A stretch of 64,000 nt of DNA, from positions 182,819,216 to 182,883,215 of the forward strand of contig NC_080673.1 of NCBI RefSeq assembly GCF_030445035.2. The letters are read 5' to 3'. Position 1 is the first letter of the stretch. Each line of letters opens with the position of its first letter. This stretch comes from Dasypus novemcinctus. Lineage: Eukaryota > Chordata > Mammalia > Cingulata > Dasypodidae. This document shows, one piece after another, positions 45,421 to 54,680 of this stretch. A program made the position numbers and the translations under genes. The notes below the pieces were generated by a model. That model ran no database searches, had not been told where the DNA came from, and worked only from the letters and a program-made list of their open reading frames with translations.

Positions 45421-45530
45421 ATGCACACTATCTGAGACGCACAATAAAGCGAAGTACACTAAGATGAAGTATGCCTGTACTTGGCACATAGTAGGTTTTC
45501 AGTAAGTATTCGTTGAAGGAATGGAGGGAC

Positions 45531-45929
45531 TCATTTCTCCTGTTCTCTGGGCATTTCAGAGCATATTGCATGGGAAAAATGCTAGAAACTTCACCTCCCT
45601 GGGGATGGGAGGGAAAGCCTTGCTGCTTGTTAATTATTTAATTACCTTCAAAGGTTGGGATTCCAGGAAGATTAAAACTCTTCCTTATTCCCGTTGTCAC
45701 TGCCACACGCGCTCATCCTAAACAGAGCACCCGTGTCTCTTCCACTGAACACCAATGTCCGTTCTCCCCACAGTTAGCAGAGGAAGAAAGCCTCCGCAGA
45801 CCGTCAGCCCTGGCATCTTTTGAGACTAATTAATGGAGGGTTTCTTTCTTTTTCCTTTTCGGCATTCGTGGTCAGGATTTTGATTCACTTGCAAGTGGGT
45901 GTGTTGTCATTGAGAGGAAGCTGGAGGAG
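45531..45929. other. No gene recognised
   Basis: Unique-looking sequence between the L2 end and the GC-rich patch; no exon supported. Confidence 0.35.
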
Positions 45930-46440
45930 GTACTGAGGGCTGGCGAGAGATGCTGGGGCTGCCCTCAGCAGCTGGGGAAGGAATCTGCCGTGGGCCAGCT
46001 GCCTCCCCGCAGCGCCTCCACGCCCCACGTGGGAGGTTCCCCCAGTATTGGCCGCAGTGGGCGGCGGGGCTGGCGGGGACACCCTGCCCACCAGACGTTC
46101 CTTCCTCTCTGCAGCGTCTTTGTGAACCTGGCGCTTTAAGCAGGTGGGCCCGGCCGGCCGCAGCTCTCCCTGGCATTTCGTCATTTGGGCGCCTTCATGT
46201 CAACATCGGGTTTCCCTCCAGGCTGTGTCAGCACGTCGGACGGGCCAAGGCCTTGAAATAGCCCATCCGCAGACCTGGCTTGGCAGGCGAAGGCGTCTCA
46301 GACAGAGCCGGGGAGGATCGGCCGGGTCTGCCACAGGGGCCCGCGGTCCAGCCCTCCCTCCTCACCTCCACGAGAGCCGGGGCTCCCGGAGCCAAGGGAG
46401 GCCTGAGGGCCAAGTTCTGCTTGTGGCCGCAGCTTGGCAG
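45930..46440. other. GC- and CpG-rich patch
   Basis: CpG frequency and GC rise well above the flanks. It contains a palindromic E-box ccacgtgg (46025-46032), GC-box-like gtgggcggcgggg near 46057 and the ggcccggccggccgcag run near 46148. Several overlapping frames are open on both strands as expected from the composition, none recognisable. It could be a regulatory element or untranslated promoter; no splice donor in a convincing position was found. Confidence 0.45.
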
Positions 46441-46760
46441 TGAGACAGATCTGGCTTTGAAGTTCATCAATGTATTGCAGCCTCTAAGCCTCAGTTTCTT
46501 TATTTGTGAAATGGGGTGATGATATCACCTACCCCATAGGCGTCTTGAGGAGGTTAGATGCCGAGTGGGTACAAGAGTAAAGGTCAGCTGTTGTCATTTA
46601 AATTGGATTATTTAGTCTACGTGTGGCACCTTAACATGTGAAGTCACCTCTTTGAGCCTCGGTTTCTTCATCCATAAAATGGAGATAATGCCTCTTGCGG
46701 TTGTGTGAAGATGAAATGAGAATATGGATTCCAAAAAAAGAGCCAGATGACTTGTCAAGC
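46441..46760 (+). repeat. Two MIR-like 3' portions in tandem
   Basis: Two successive sense-orientation MIR cores: cctctaagcctcagtttctt with atttgtgaaatggggtgatg, then ctctttgagcctcggtttct with ccataaaatggagataatg. They may be two insertions or a local duplication. Confidence 0.65.
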
Positions 46761-46944
46761 ATTATACAAAGCCTAGGTAATTTCATGAATGAGTCATTCA
46801 CGTCTACTCTTGGCCATGAAGTTTAGTTGAAGTTCTCACAAAGCCCTAAAGGTGCAGATGTTGTCCATCTTACTCATCAAAGGCACTTAGAAATATATGA
46901 CAGGGAGGGGAGGACTGTATGCAAACACTGTCACAAAATTAAAA

Positions 46945-47340
46945 AGAAAGAAGAGGGATAAAGATGTGACTCAATTAATTGGGCACCCACCTACCACAAT
47001 GGAGGTCCTGGGTTCATTCTCCTGTGCCTCCCAAAGAAGACAAGCAAGACAGCAAGCTGACCTGATGGGCTGGCAAGGCAAGCTTGACGCAATAAGCTGA
47101 CACAATGACATGACGCAACAAAGAGACACAACTAGAAAACATAATGAGAGACACAATATGCAGGGAGTGGAGGTGGCTCAAGTGGTGAACGCGGTCAGTG
47201 GGATGGTCTTGGGTTCAGTTACCATGCCTCCTAAAAGGAAGATGAGCACACAATGAACAGACTCAGAGAGCAGACAGCAAGTGCAAAACAATGAGGAGGT
47301 GGAGTGAAATAAACAAAAAAAATCATAAAAAAAAAAAAGG
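46945..47340 (+). mobile_element. Dimeric DAS-SINE
   Basis: First head gataaagatgtgactcaatt with ggtcctgggttcattc; body gacaagcaagacagcaagct and cgcaataagctgacacaatg; second head near 47165 (gtggaggtggctcaagtggt) with gggttcagttacc; tail cagagagcagacagcaagtg, then an A run at about 47325-47338. Confidence 0.82.
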
Positions 47341-48629
47341 AAGAAGCTACAGCAAACAGCATTAAAATGACTGTTGCATGAGTGACCAGACTAAGAAAAA
47401 GTATTTCCTAGTTTGCTTGAAGCAGCCAAAAAAAACAAACAAACACACACACACACACACAAAAAGAGGACAGAGAGATTTGATGGCTATTTCAAATCTG
47501 TCTCCCCCAGGGAAATTAAATCTGAGTTATGGGGTATTTTTCATGAAGCCAGAGTCTAGTATAAAACTAACAGGTGAAAACCGCAGAGCTGAGTGGATTT
47601 GGACCTGGGCACATGTGAGCCTGGTTCCTGCTGGACACCGAGCATCCCTGCCACTCAAGGTCCCTGTCCCCTACCCCACCCCCACATCATCCACGTGGTC
47701 TCCTTAAGGGGCTACCTCACCTGGCCACGTTCCAGTCTCTCTCGCAGAGCATCCTGGGCCAACCGCAGGTGCTTTCAGAGGACCTCTCTGTCCATGTCTC
47801 TCCCACCTGCCCTCTCCCTCCTTAGAAGTGGTGCAGCTGTGAGGTCCACAAAAGCAGTGAGACATTTTTACATGGCCACAGCAAGTTATTGTATGTTTGC
47901 ATTTTATATTTTTCAAAAATTATGAGTACCTTTCCAGAATCCTGATTGGCTTTAGCCCTGATCTTAAAATTCCCCTGCTATGGGCAGTTTCACACGTCAG
48001 GGTGTTTCTTATTTAGCCCTCTCCAGTGTCCCCCTTCTGAAACAGACCCCCTCCTTTCTGCAGGGACCACATTTCATGGGGGTTGGACCTTGCCCTTTCC
48101 CAGCCACAGGTGTTCACGGGACCTAGCACTGGCCAGTCCATGTAACCTGTGCTTTGAGGTATGACTGGTTCAAGGGTAGGCACGTGATCTGAGCCAAGCA
48201 AATCAAGATTTTCCGGAGATCTTTTCTGATGGTGCAATCGGGAAAGGTCATCTCTTTCCCCTCAGATTGTGAGGCTGGTAGGATTTCAGTCCGAATCTGC
48301 CTGTAGCCATGTGAAAAGAGCCTGTCAAGAGACAGATCCCTGATAGCATTATTCGGACTCTAGATTGAGCCCTGCCTGAAGCCTGCGTGGGTGGGCATTA
48401 TGTGAACTGATAAGTGCCCTCTGCCCTGCTCTTGTTGAATGGCGTTTGAATGGGGTTTCTGTCACTTCCAACCAAAAGCATCCTGATTCAAAACAGGTAG
48501 GTTGACCTAACATGTTAGGATTTTTGAAAAAGTCAAAAAATCGATTTGACAAAATGAGTATGGTATAAAGAAATGAGAAAAAAGAGAGTAGCATGTAGTA
48601 TTAGGTTTGGAATTTCCTTTTTAAAACAG
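47341..48629. other. No gene recognised; CA microsatellite
   Basis: A (ca)n run lies at about 47440-47462. Around 48110-48330 an old repeat with words ggtatgactggttcaaggg and gagccaagcaaatcaagat may be present. No exon is supported. Confidence 0.4.
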
Positions 48630-48800
48630 TAACTTCCATTTACTGAATCCTTCAATGTGCCAGGCATTTTATGTGCACCTCTTTCTTGGCACCTTAATGC
48701 CATCTTGTAGGTTGTGTTATACCCATTTTAGAGAGGACATCGAGGCTCCAAAGAACCAAGCGACTTGCCAAAGACCACCCAGGTAGGAAGTAGCAGAGCC
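48630..48800 (-). repeat. MIR/L2-type fragment
   Basis: Reverse MIR words: caatgtgccaggcattttat, acccattttagagaggacat, gaggctccaaagaa, cgacttgccaaagaccaccc and agcagagccaggattttgc. The first half may be L2-derived. Confidence 0.65.
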
Positions 48801-49619
48801 AGGATTTTGCACTCTGAGTTTTGGCCAAATAGCTCAGAATATATATAGATTGGGCTGGCGCCGCTGCTTATGCTATCCTCCAGCACGTTTTGGGGCTTTA
48901 GCTGTTGCCAGCTATGGTGCAAGGCACTGAGGATGTGAAATGAATAAAAGATCGTACAGTCCAGTGGGGTCACCCCCATTCAGGGCCAGCTGGGGTAACA
49001 CCTCCTGGAGCCTGGGCTTTATTTGAATCATACCTAAGATTGCTGGGCCTGAGGTGCACCCAGCAGACAAGCTGCTGCAGTGAGGCAAGTCCATCCTCCT
49101 TTCCCCCCACCCCTGCCAGGTGCATTCCTCCCAGCCAGGTCTCCCCACCCTCTTCCCCGCAGCTGTGTGAAGCTGCCAGGCCCCACGTGCCTGGCCCCAA
49201 CCCCTCTCTGTGTAACAACTCGCCTCCCACGCCCTCTGGCCTCAATGGCTTCCCAGGGCCACTGTTTGCTTTGGACCTACGTGCACCTGTTGGCAGTGGG
49301 CTGCTAATACCCGGGCATTGCCCTTCCTTTGTATTCCAAGGCTATTCTGTTTTCAGGATATGGGTCTCCTGATTTCTCCTTTGTGATTAATGCTGAAGCC
49401 ATTGCTTGATGTACTGTCTTAATAACACGGTGACCACGTACAGCCTTTTGCTGCCAAATGTGACAGAAACTTTTACCTGACCAGCCCTTAGCCCTGCCCA
49501 TTCCTGAAAGACAGGGAGGTAGCACAGACACACAAGGAGGCAAAGGACAAGGGGAAATAGAGTCCAAATTCATCAGCGATTTGCCCAGGGTGCTGATTTG
49601 CTCCAATTTGGACCTGCTG
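48801..49619. other. No gene recognised
   Basis: GC-moderate unique-looking sequence. The mirrored frames on both strands at 48970-49372 have no family resemblance. Confidence 0.4.
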
Positions 49620-49840
49620 CCTAGCTTTTTTTTTTTTTTAAAGTAACGGGGTTGAACCCAAGGCCTCAGGCCTGAGAGGCAGGTGCTCAACCACTGAGTT
49701 ACATCCACTCACCAGTGAGAGTTGGTATTTTTTTGTTCATGTGTTTGTTGGTTTTTAGGAGGTACCGGGGCTCAAACCTGGGACCTCATACATGGGAAGC
49801 AGGTGCTCAACCACTTGAGCTACATCCGCTCCCCTGCCTA
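49620..49840 (-). mobile_element. Two DAS-SINE monomers in tandem
   Basis: Copy one about 49629-49715: long T run, ggggttgaacccaaggcc, gaggcaggtgctcaacc and gttacatccactc. Copy two about 49755-49838: tttttaggaggtaccggggc, gggaagcaggtgctcaacca and cttgagctacatccgctccc. Both are on the minus strand with about 126 bp between equivalent points. Confidence 0.8.
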
Positions 49841-50239
49841 GCATTTTAAGCAACAGCCCAACTTCCTTTAGTTTTCAACTGTCTCGCGATGCCTATAGAA
49901 CTCTTCTAATAAAATGCATTCACCTGCCGCTGTGTTTGGAGGGCAAAATGCCAACTCATTAAACATGGTGAAGTCCCCAGGAGCTAAGGCTTTCCCTGTG
50001 GGTAAATTTAAGCTTTACATATTCCTGAAAAAGGGGGGTTATGCCAATCATAATTATCCCCAAGTGGGTATCCTCCTGCAAATAGACTGTCAACATGTCG
50101 AGGGCAAGGCCCCAATCTTGCTTTTATTTGTACCTTAATAACATCTACAGAGTAGGTGCTTCTGGCCTGTGGGTTGTCTTGATTAGTTACGAGGGTTTAA
50201 TTGAGGCAGTGGTGTTCCTAGCATGTGCCCATCAGGTGT

Positions 50240-50425
50240 GGTTGTTACGAGTTTGAACTTTGGAGCTTGGAGTCAGACTGTCTGGATTAGAATCCTGGCT
50301 GGCTGTATGACATTACCCTCTCTGAGCTTCAGTCTCTCATCTGTAAAATGAGTTGTCAGGACGAGTCGATGAGATAACACACATGAAGTGCTGAGCATCT
50401 GATAAAAGACCGTTATTATTTATAA
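50240..50425 (+). repeat. MIR SINE
   Basis: Sense MIR core: cttggagtcagactgtctgg, attagaatcctggctggctg, ccctctctgagcttcagtct and catctgtaaaatgag. Well preserved order. Confidence 0.82.
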
Positions 50426-51189
50426 TAAAAAGACCAGTTGTTATTAACTGGTGGTTGGCAGAACTGGAGCTTACCCAGGTTTGCCTGGCTCCAGAGCCCA
50501 CACGGTTGACCATTTGGGGAGCTCAGCATGATTTCTTCTGATTCATCTTCAGGGCTCCCCAAGGCGGGGAGAGCTGTCGGTCTTGTAGGACCAGTAGCCG
50601 TGCACTGTCAAAGCCAGGCTGGACATGGCTAACACGTGTCCACACGTTCCTGGACTGAGGTCCCTCCACCCCCAAACTCACTGCCGAGGACCCCCGACCC
50701 CCACCCTGGTTGGGGAACATCCTTGCCTCTTCAGGGGTAAGCAGGAGCTTTCCAGACTCCCCTCTGGCCTCTCTCCCAGGGCTTGGTCGAGGCCCATATT
50801 GGGAAGACAGGAGCTGGGGCAGAGGGCACCCACTTAGGTTCTCACGCAGCCACCGAGTGGTGCCAGTGAGCGTGGTCCCGTCAGGCCTGGAAACATGGTC
50901 CCTGGTATCCATTCAAGGGTCCCCGTCATCAGTGGCCCTGCCTCAGGTCCGGGGTCTTAGCGATGGGGCCGCAGCTGCGCAGGGCTGGCAATACGTCACC
51001 CAGACAGAGGAGGGCAGTTGGGGTCGCCTTCCAACCCGCCTCACTGTACACAAACTATCAGTCAACCACTGAGCAAGCATTTCAGAGCCTTCCATTTTTA
51101 CTCGCTCCCTGGCACAGGAAGAGTGAACAGTTCCATCCCAGTGTGAATTGCTCTGACGGATGATGGGGAAGAAATGCGAAGGGATTCCT
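50426..51189. other. No gene recognised
   Basis: Mixed sequence next to the retroviral LTR with no supported exon. Frames of 70-129 codons on both strands overlap and share no family resemblance. Confidence 0.4.
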
Positions 51190-51251
51190 TAGCCTCCCTG
51201 GTTAGCCCTTGCGATGGCTTGCTCGGTCGGTAGAAGTGGGGTCTGGCTGCG

Positions 51252-51435
51252 GACGAGGGGTCGGTCCAGCTTTGGACAAGGGGTCGGTCCAGCTTTGGAC
51301 GAGGGGTCGGTCCAGCTCTGGACGAGGGGTCGGTCCAGCTTTGGACGAGGGGTCGGTCCCACTTGGGACAAGGGGTCGGTCCCACTTGGGACAAGGGGTC
51401 GGTCCGGCAGCAGACGAGGGATCGGTCTCACAGGG
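51252..51435. repeat. 23-bp minisatellite, eight units
   Basis: Units start at 51252, 51275, 51298, 51321, 51344, 51367, 51390 and 51413, an exact 23-base period. The core is gacgaggggtcggtc. Variable flanks include ccagctttg and ccacttgg. Each unit can fold as a short hairpin with GAC pairing GTC and the base outside also pairing in all eight. No true protein is encoded; the long frames here are read through the repeat. Confidence 0.93.
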
Positions 51436-51448
51436 GTTGCGCGGTTCG

Positions 51449-51540
51449 GCTGACGGGGTCGCCCAGCAAAGCTGGCGACGAAGGGGTCGCCCGGAGAAGC
51501 AGGCGACGAAGGGGTCGCCCGGAGAAGCAGGCGACGAACT
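51449..51540. repeat. 28-bp minisatellite, about three units
   Basis: Units begin near 51452 (diverged), 51477 and 51505, and a last partial at 51533, with a 28-base period for the clear ones. The core ggcgacgaaggggtcgcc contains the inverted repeat GGCGAC/GTCGCC. It shares the gacgaagggg-type core with the adjacent 23-bp array, so the two arrays are related. Confidence 0.85.
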
Positions 51541-51638
51541 GGGGACAAGGGAGGCCAGGCCCTTGTCGGGGGCTCTCAGGACTGGAGGGCACACGGCAGA
51601 AGAACTACCGCGGAGACAAGGTAAACACGCAAGTCCAC

Positions 51639-51715
51639 TTTATTGAGGGAGAGGCAACAGTTTTATAGGGGCTCGAGAAGGCTGATTGGTCAAAGCCACG
51701 TCCTGTTCTGATTGG
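51639..51715 (-). promoter_or_regulatory. LTR core promoter and poly(A) signal
   Basis: Minus-strand order: CCAATCAG (attgg at 51711-51715), second CCAATCAG (51685-51689), TATAAAA (51661-51667), AATAAA (51639-51644). Twin CCAAT boxes before TATA, with the poly(A) signal just after, is a hallmark of gamma-type LTRs. Whether it is still active cannot be judged. Confidence 0.75.
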
Positions 51716-51839
51716 TTGCCGGCGAAAGGTCAGTGGGCGGTACTGGATGGGGGAGGGGTGGTGATTAGGGATTGGCTGTTGCTGTTGCTGGGGGAAGGGG
51801 CAGGGTTTAGGGATTATTGGCTGCTGTTGCTGGGGTGGA

Positions 51840-52040
51840 GGGCAGACTTGAGTTTCCTGCCCACGCCTAGCTGTTGCTGCTGTCGGGGGAAGGGAAGAGG
51901 GCAGACTAGATTTTTCCGCCCATGCCTGGCTGTTGCTGCTGTCGGGGGAGAGGAAAAGGGCAGACTGGATTTCTCCGCCCACGCCTGGCTGTTGCTGCTG
52001 TCGGGGGAGAAGAAAAGGGCAGACTGGAATTTTCTGCCCT
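51840..52040. repeat. 59-bp tandem repeats in LTR U3
   Basis: Copies start at 51840, 51899, 51958 and 52017 with an exact 59-base period; the last is partial. The shared unit begins gggcagact and contains ctgttgctgctgtcggggg. Direct repeats at this place are typical of retroviral enhancers. Confidence 0.93.
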
Positions 52041-52194
52041 GCGCCTGCGCAGGGAGAAAGAAGAAGAAGGGTGCCACCCCACAGGCATCGTGTAGCGCCA
52101 TCCGGGGGGAGGGGCGGCCGCGGAAGCATGGCTGCCGAGAAGGGGAGACCCGAGGGCACTCTGCGCCCATGCCGAGCTCCCTTCAAGGGTGGCG
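52040..52194 (+). promoter_or_regulatory. Candidate CpG-rich promoter and first exon, antisense to the LTR
   Basis: A perfect NRF1-type palindrome tgcgcctgcgca (52040-52051) is followed by CpG-rich sequence and, 77 bases on, an ATG at 52128 in strong context (A at -3, G at +4). Its frame runs MAAEKGRPEGTLRPCRAPFK and two further codons up to a consensus splice donor ggcg/gtgagt at 52194/52195. No homologous protein is recognised and no second exon was found. It may be a lineage-specific transcript start or chance within a GC-rich LTR end. Confidence 0.3.
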
Positions 52195-52394
52195 GTGAGT
52201 CCGACTAGCCACCCTATTATGGGGCAGCGGCTTGGCCTGCCGCGGCTGCTCCCCCGCCAGGCCAGCAAACCACACTTCAGCCCGAGGGGTGACCGCAAGC
52301 CCTGTCCTGGAAGCTAGTGTTGTGTAGAAGGAGCCTGCGCGTTACCACTCTTTCAACATAATGCAGGAATGTTTAAAGTGTCTATCACATTGTC

Positions 52395-52885
52395 ATTGTC
52401 CAGCAACTTATGGCTGGGTCACAAATCACCTTGAAACTTGGTGTTTTAAAACAATCATCGTTTTATTTGCTCGTGATTCTGAGGCTCAGCAAATTTGGGT
52501 TGGGCTTAAACGGGCGGTTCTTCTGCTGTCTCTTCTAGGGGTCACTTAGGCAGCTCTTTTTGCCTGGTCCCAGATGACCTCGTTCGTGCAATTGATACAG
52601 GCTGTTGGCTGGACCTCTCTCTCCACGCGAGTTCTCATCTTCAAGGAGGTTAGCTTGGGCTTCCTTACATGGTGGTGGCACTGCGTTCCAGGAAGGTGAG
52701 AGTGGAAGCTGCAAAGGCCGTTGTAAGGCATTAGTGATGCCACCAAAACATCAAGTTTCCACTCTATTTTCTAGGGCAAAGCAACTTCAAAGCCATCTTA
52801 CGTTCAAGCTAGGGGAAAAGGTTTCCACCACCTAATGGGAGGTGATACAAAGTCACAATGCAAAGGGTGGTGCTCAGATAGGAGG
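52395..52885 (+). repeat. Ancient mammalian repeat, second copy of the 5940 family
   Basis: The order cagcaacttatggctgggtc, acaaatcaccttgaaactt, gtgattctgaggctcagcaa, tttgggttgggctt, cggttcttctgctgtc, gaggttagcttgggcttcc, gtggcactgcgttccag and tgggaggtgatacaaagtca is preserved. The name is not assigned. Confidence 0.55.
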
Positions 52886-54424
52886 ATTTATCACGGCCAA
52901 CTTTGCAGACAATCTACCGCATTCACTAAGCAAATTAGTGAATGCAAAAAATGAGTTAAGTCTGGACACATCAGTGGAATTGACAAACATGATACTGATC
53001 AGATCCAGGAGGATCTTGGGATATGTGAGGACACTGCCATTTATTACACCATTTGATGGAGAACTCAGCAGGGGAGGATTTTGGACTCTGCCTGATCAAA
53101 GCCTAGCCTATAAATTTTTTTCCTGTGAAATTAGATAGTTGCTTCCTCTTTGCTATAGCACAGTCAGAGGCATCTGGTTGGGCTTGCTAACTTATGTTTT
53201 TAGATGTTCCTTGGCAGAAATTAATTTTTTTCCTAAGATTTTTTTGTCTCCAGGGCTAAGCCTTTGGGTTAATACCGGGAATCCACAATTCATAAATTTT
53301 TTCCTCTTGGTTCATTGTTTCAAAATGAGACTTTTAATAGATGCCAAAGACTTAATAAGAGTGCTGCCTAGTCACATAATGAAGTCACTGTGCACGTGGT
53401 TGACAGGTAGTAATTTATTATTATCCTCGCTCCTGATAAGAGCCATGCCAGGCACAGTGGGTGTCTAATAAATATTAGCTATAAAAATATAAGCGACGAA
53501 AGAAAGTTTATCCCTTTGTGTCTCAACCAACCATTCAAAATGCATTCTTCTATTACCACCACGTCTATTTTCTGTGAACTGTATCAATTATATGTGGAGG
53601 GGAACTGGAGTCGGGTGTCTTTATTATTGTTAGTGTAAATGATGTTAATTTATCCTGCCCCCGTGTTTTGCTTAGTGCCGCAAGTCACAATATTTTTCTG
53701 TCCCTGCAGTGAAAGACTGCAGTAAGTTGATCTTGCTAACAAGGGATAATTACTGGCTTCCTCAAGAATGTAACCCTATTATGCATTACTAAGCCTTCCA
53801 AGAGGACTGACATTTCTGTGGAGCTTGGACAAGGGGTGTCAGGTAGCAGCAAAGCTGGGGGAGGGCTGCTTGCACGCTTGTCCCTGCTTCTTTTGCATAG
53901 CCATCACCGGTCATTTGCTAATGCTGCTCCGGTTTCCTCCCATGGTCACGTTGAGAATTAATGCAGCTTTACGAAGACACCCAATTGCAAAGTGAGAAAT
54001 AGGCAAGTCAGGACATTAGGCGAGTCTGACAATCACAAGGTTGACGTTCAAGAGCCACCCCTTTGCAGGGTGATGCTTTTCTGAAAAGTCGGCGGCGAAA
54101 TGGCACATTTCAAGCATGGTTCATTGATGATCAAGGTTTCTTCCTCAGGTGAGCAGAGCTGTTCTGGCACTTGGAATCGCACAGTTCTTTTTTTTTTTTC
54201 CCCCTTGGTTATTGTTTGTTTTGTTTTGTTGTTGTTGGGAGGATGCAGGAAGAAGTCGAGGGGCTTTAAAATTCAACACAGGAAAGCAGAGACTTGGAGG
54301 TGGATGGGAGCTGGGAGGCCTCTGATTGCCAGCTGAGGCTCCAAAAGAGATGGAAACGTTCCGAAACACTGGGGCCCATTTATACATCGATTATGCCAGC
54401 TACCTAAACCAAACTGCTTGTGTG
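52886..54424. other. No gene recognised; partly unique sequence
   Basis: A MIR/L2 end lies at about 53405-53480 (gccatgccaggcacagtggg, tctaataaatattagc). The stretch 53650-54000 is repeat-free and looks like ordinary conserved-type non-coding sequence, but conservation cannot be tested here. Confidence 0.4.
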
Positions 54425-54680
54425 TATGTATTAATGTATATATCCTGCCATAACCCACTGAATGGACTGGGGGAGAGTGTAAACTACAATGTAAACCTTT
54501 ATCCATGTGGTGCAGTAGTGCTCCAAAATGTATTCACCAAGTGCAGTGAATGTGCCACAATGACGAAAGAGGTTGTGGCTGTGGGAGGAGAGGGGGGTGG
54601 GGGACATATGGGAACCTGTTATATTTTTTGAATGTAACATTTAAAAAAATAATAATAAAGTGATCGTAGGAAAAAATAAA
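54425..54680 (+). mobile_element. L1-lineage 3' end
   Basis: Blocks tatatcctgccataacccac, tgaatggactgggggagagt, aatgtattcaccaagtgcag, gaatgtgccac and catatgggaacctgttatat lead to an A-rich tail with aataataaag. It is close in sequence to the 9309 and 61.9 kb copies. Confidence 0.78.

Larger units (their letters stand above)
42082..45477 (-). mobile_element. Tigger1 (pogo/Tc1-mariner group) DNA transposon, with internal insertions
   Basis: Terminal inverted repeats caggcatacctcagagata (42082) and aagtatgcctg (ending 45477) bound it; the right side is followed by the expected TA, while the left flank is TG. Interior sequence follows Tigger1 almost throughout, transposase on the minus strand. 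It carries several later insertions: a SINE at 42212-42622, an L1-lineage 3' end at about 43445-43850 that itself holds a SINE, and two SINE monomers near 45181 and 45303. Tigger elements are long dead in mammals; this is a fossil. Confidence 0.9.
51190..52325 (-). mobile_element. Class I (gamma-type) endogenous retrovirus LTR, probably solitary
   Basis: Read on the minus strand this has the layout of a gammaretrovirus-like LTR. U3 carries 59-bp enhancer-type repeats (51840-52040). CCAAT boxes follow at 51811-51818, 51771-51775, 51711-51715 and 51685-51689, then a TATA box TATAAAA (51661-51667) and AATAAA (51639-51644) about 20 bases on. The R/U5 side continues to a minisatellite (51252-51540). 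No gag, pol or env-like frame is found next to it, so it looks like a solo LTR or an LTR with leader. Both outer ends and any target duplication were not located with confidence, so edges are approximate. Confidence 0.72.

Noticed and set aside
51240-51540. CRISPR-like array
   Set aside because: Units follow each other without spacers and the DNA is mammalian; it is a minisatellite.
51209-51646. 145-codon frame and several minus-strand frames of repeated GRGVGP or SSKAGPTP-like motifs
   Set aside because: Encoded by the 23- and 28-bp minisatellite; periodic because the DNA is periodic, in several frames and both strands.
51605-52186. 193-codon minus-strand frame through the LTR
   Set aside because: It crosses enhancer repeats, promoter and poly(A) signal of the LTR, where coding sequence is not expected; the repeated peptide reflects the 59-bp repeats.
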